Below are positions 63,805-64,000 of a stretch of DNA of 64,000 bases, one piece after another. Every line of letters starts with the position of its first letter. Positions within the stretch are counted from its first letter, which is position 1. The DNA lies in assembly GCF_000221045.1 (NCBI RefSeq), contig NC_015856.1:2286890-2350889 (forward strand), written 5' to 3'. The notes below the pieces were generated by a model that saw nothing but the letters and a program-made list of their open reading frames with translations, was not told the DNA's origin and did not search any database. The DNA is from Collimonas fungivorans Ter331. GTDB taxonomy: Bacteria; Pseudomonadota; Gammaproteobacteria; Burkholderiales; Burkholderiaceae_D. Position numbers and translations under genes: made by a program.

Positions 63805-64000
63805 ATGGATACCGTTTCATTCCGACACCGACGGCGCCATCTGCACCATCACCATGGCGCGGCCGGAAAAACGCAATGCCGTCGACCGCCCAATGGCCGA
63901 GGCATTGCGCCTGGCGTTTGAGCGGTTTGAAGCCGAGCCGGCGCTGAAGGTAGCGGTACTGGCTGGCGCCGGCGGCCATTTGTGCGCCGGCGCCGACCAA
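63805..64000 (+). CDS. Enoyl-CoA hydratase/isomerase family protein, 5' end (apparent frameshift)
   Basis: The gene runs off the window. In the frame beginning at 63824 the translation reads DTDGAICTITMARPEKRNAVD and ends LAGAGGHLCAGADQ, the crotonase N-terminal pattern with the oxyanion-hole Gly-containing segment. That frame has no suitable start; the ATG at 63805 (MDTVSF) is in a different frame, and removal of one C near 63822 joins the two into MDTVSFDTDGAICTITM. Either a sequencing error or a true frameshift lies here; an internal ATG at 63854 is a poor alternative. It lies 32 bp after the dehydrogenase gene. Confidence 0.75.

Overview
This 64-kb window is high-GC chromosomal DNA of betaproteobacterial character. 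By inference it comes from an Oxalobacteraceae-like member of Burkholderiales, and Collimonas or a near relative fits best: a 180-kDa-type NAD-glutamate dehydrogenase, a LuxI/LuxR acyl-homoserine-lactone pair, a Wza/Wzb/Wzc exopolysaccharide locus and MCE-type lipid transport genes are all of that style. No species marker (rRNA) is present, so the assignment is inference. I see no transposase, integrase, phage gene or CRISPR array. Genes are tightly packed, often with 4-bp start/stop overlaps.

Left part (1-12 kb): the end of iolB, a complete tRNA-Leu(CAG) with its own promoter and terminator, a single-module Pls/PosA-type membrane NRPS (possible cationic homopolymer synthetase), a GGDEF-EAL cyclic-di-GMP enzyme, and a leftward series hipB-hipA-DyP peroxidase-YcaQ-like glycosylase. 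A cluster of TATC/GATA palindromes in front of hipB looks like its operator.

12-25 kb: tauABC taurine importer (no tauD beside it), a divergent SDR/AraC-type regulator pair, an LtrA-type membrane protein, a luxR-luxI quorum-sensing pair in which luxI has its own lux box and is insulated by a terminator, DbpA RNA helicase, a VOC protein, a split chromate transporter pair, a trans-aconitate methyltransferase and a GcvA-like LysR regulator.

25-41 kb: a secreted lipoprotein hydrolase preceded by a 135-bp palindromic intergenic element; a three-gene MCE operon without its ATPase; a stress/repair neighbourhood (DUF4019, PfpI/DJ-1 protein with a small partner, DUF4142 protein, Ku and three-domain LigD for non-homologous end joining, HNH_5 protein, HAD hydrolase, CsbD); then a GlxA-type regulator with a Tat-exported DJ-1 paralogue, a TPR lipoprotein and a CBS protein.

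41-58 kb: a split phosphorelay (histidine kinase, stand-alone receiver, stand-alone Hpt), a PAP2 phosphatase, an unusual HTH-receiver regulator, and the exopolysaccharide cluster: export protein, tyrosine phosphatase, tyrosine kinase, flippase, pyruvyl transferase, likely polymerase, one glycosyltransferase and a PslG-like glycosidase rightward; GalU and the priming transferase leftward. The regulator is divergent from the cluster across an AT-rich region carrying 13-bp direct repeats. The phosphorelay, GGDEF-EAL protein and AHL system are plausible, unproven controllers of this polymer.

58-64 kb: a 0.7-kb gene-free region, the large NAD-glutamate dehydrogenase and the start of an enoyl-CoA hydratase-like gene. 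Both show an apparent one-base frameshift within about 110 bp of each other, which points to sequence error or real decay there. Function calls rest on motifs read by eye; no database search was possible.
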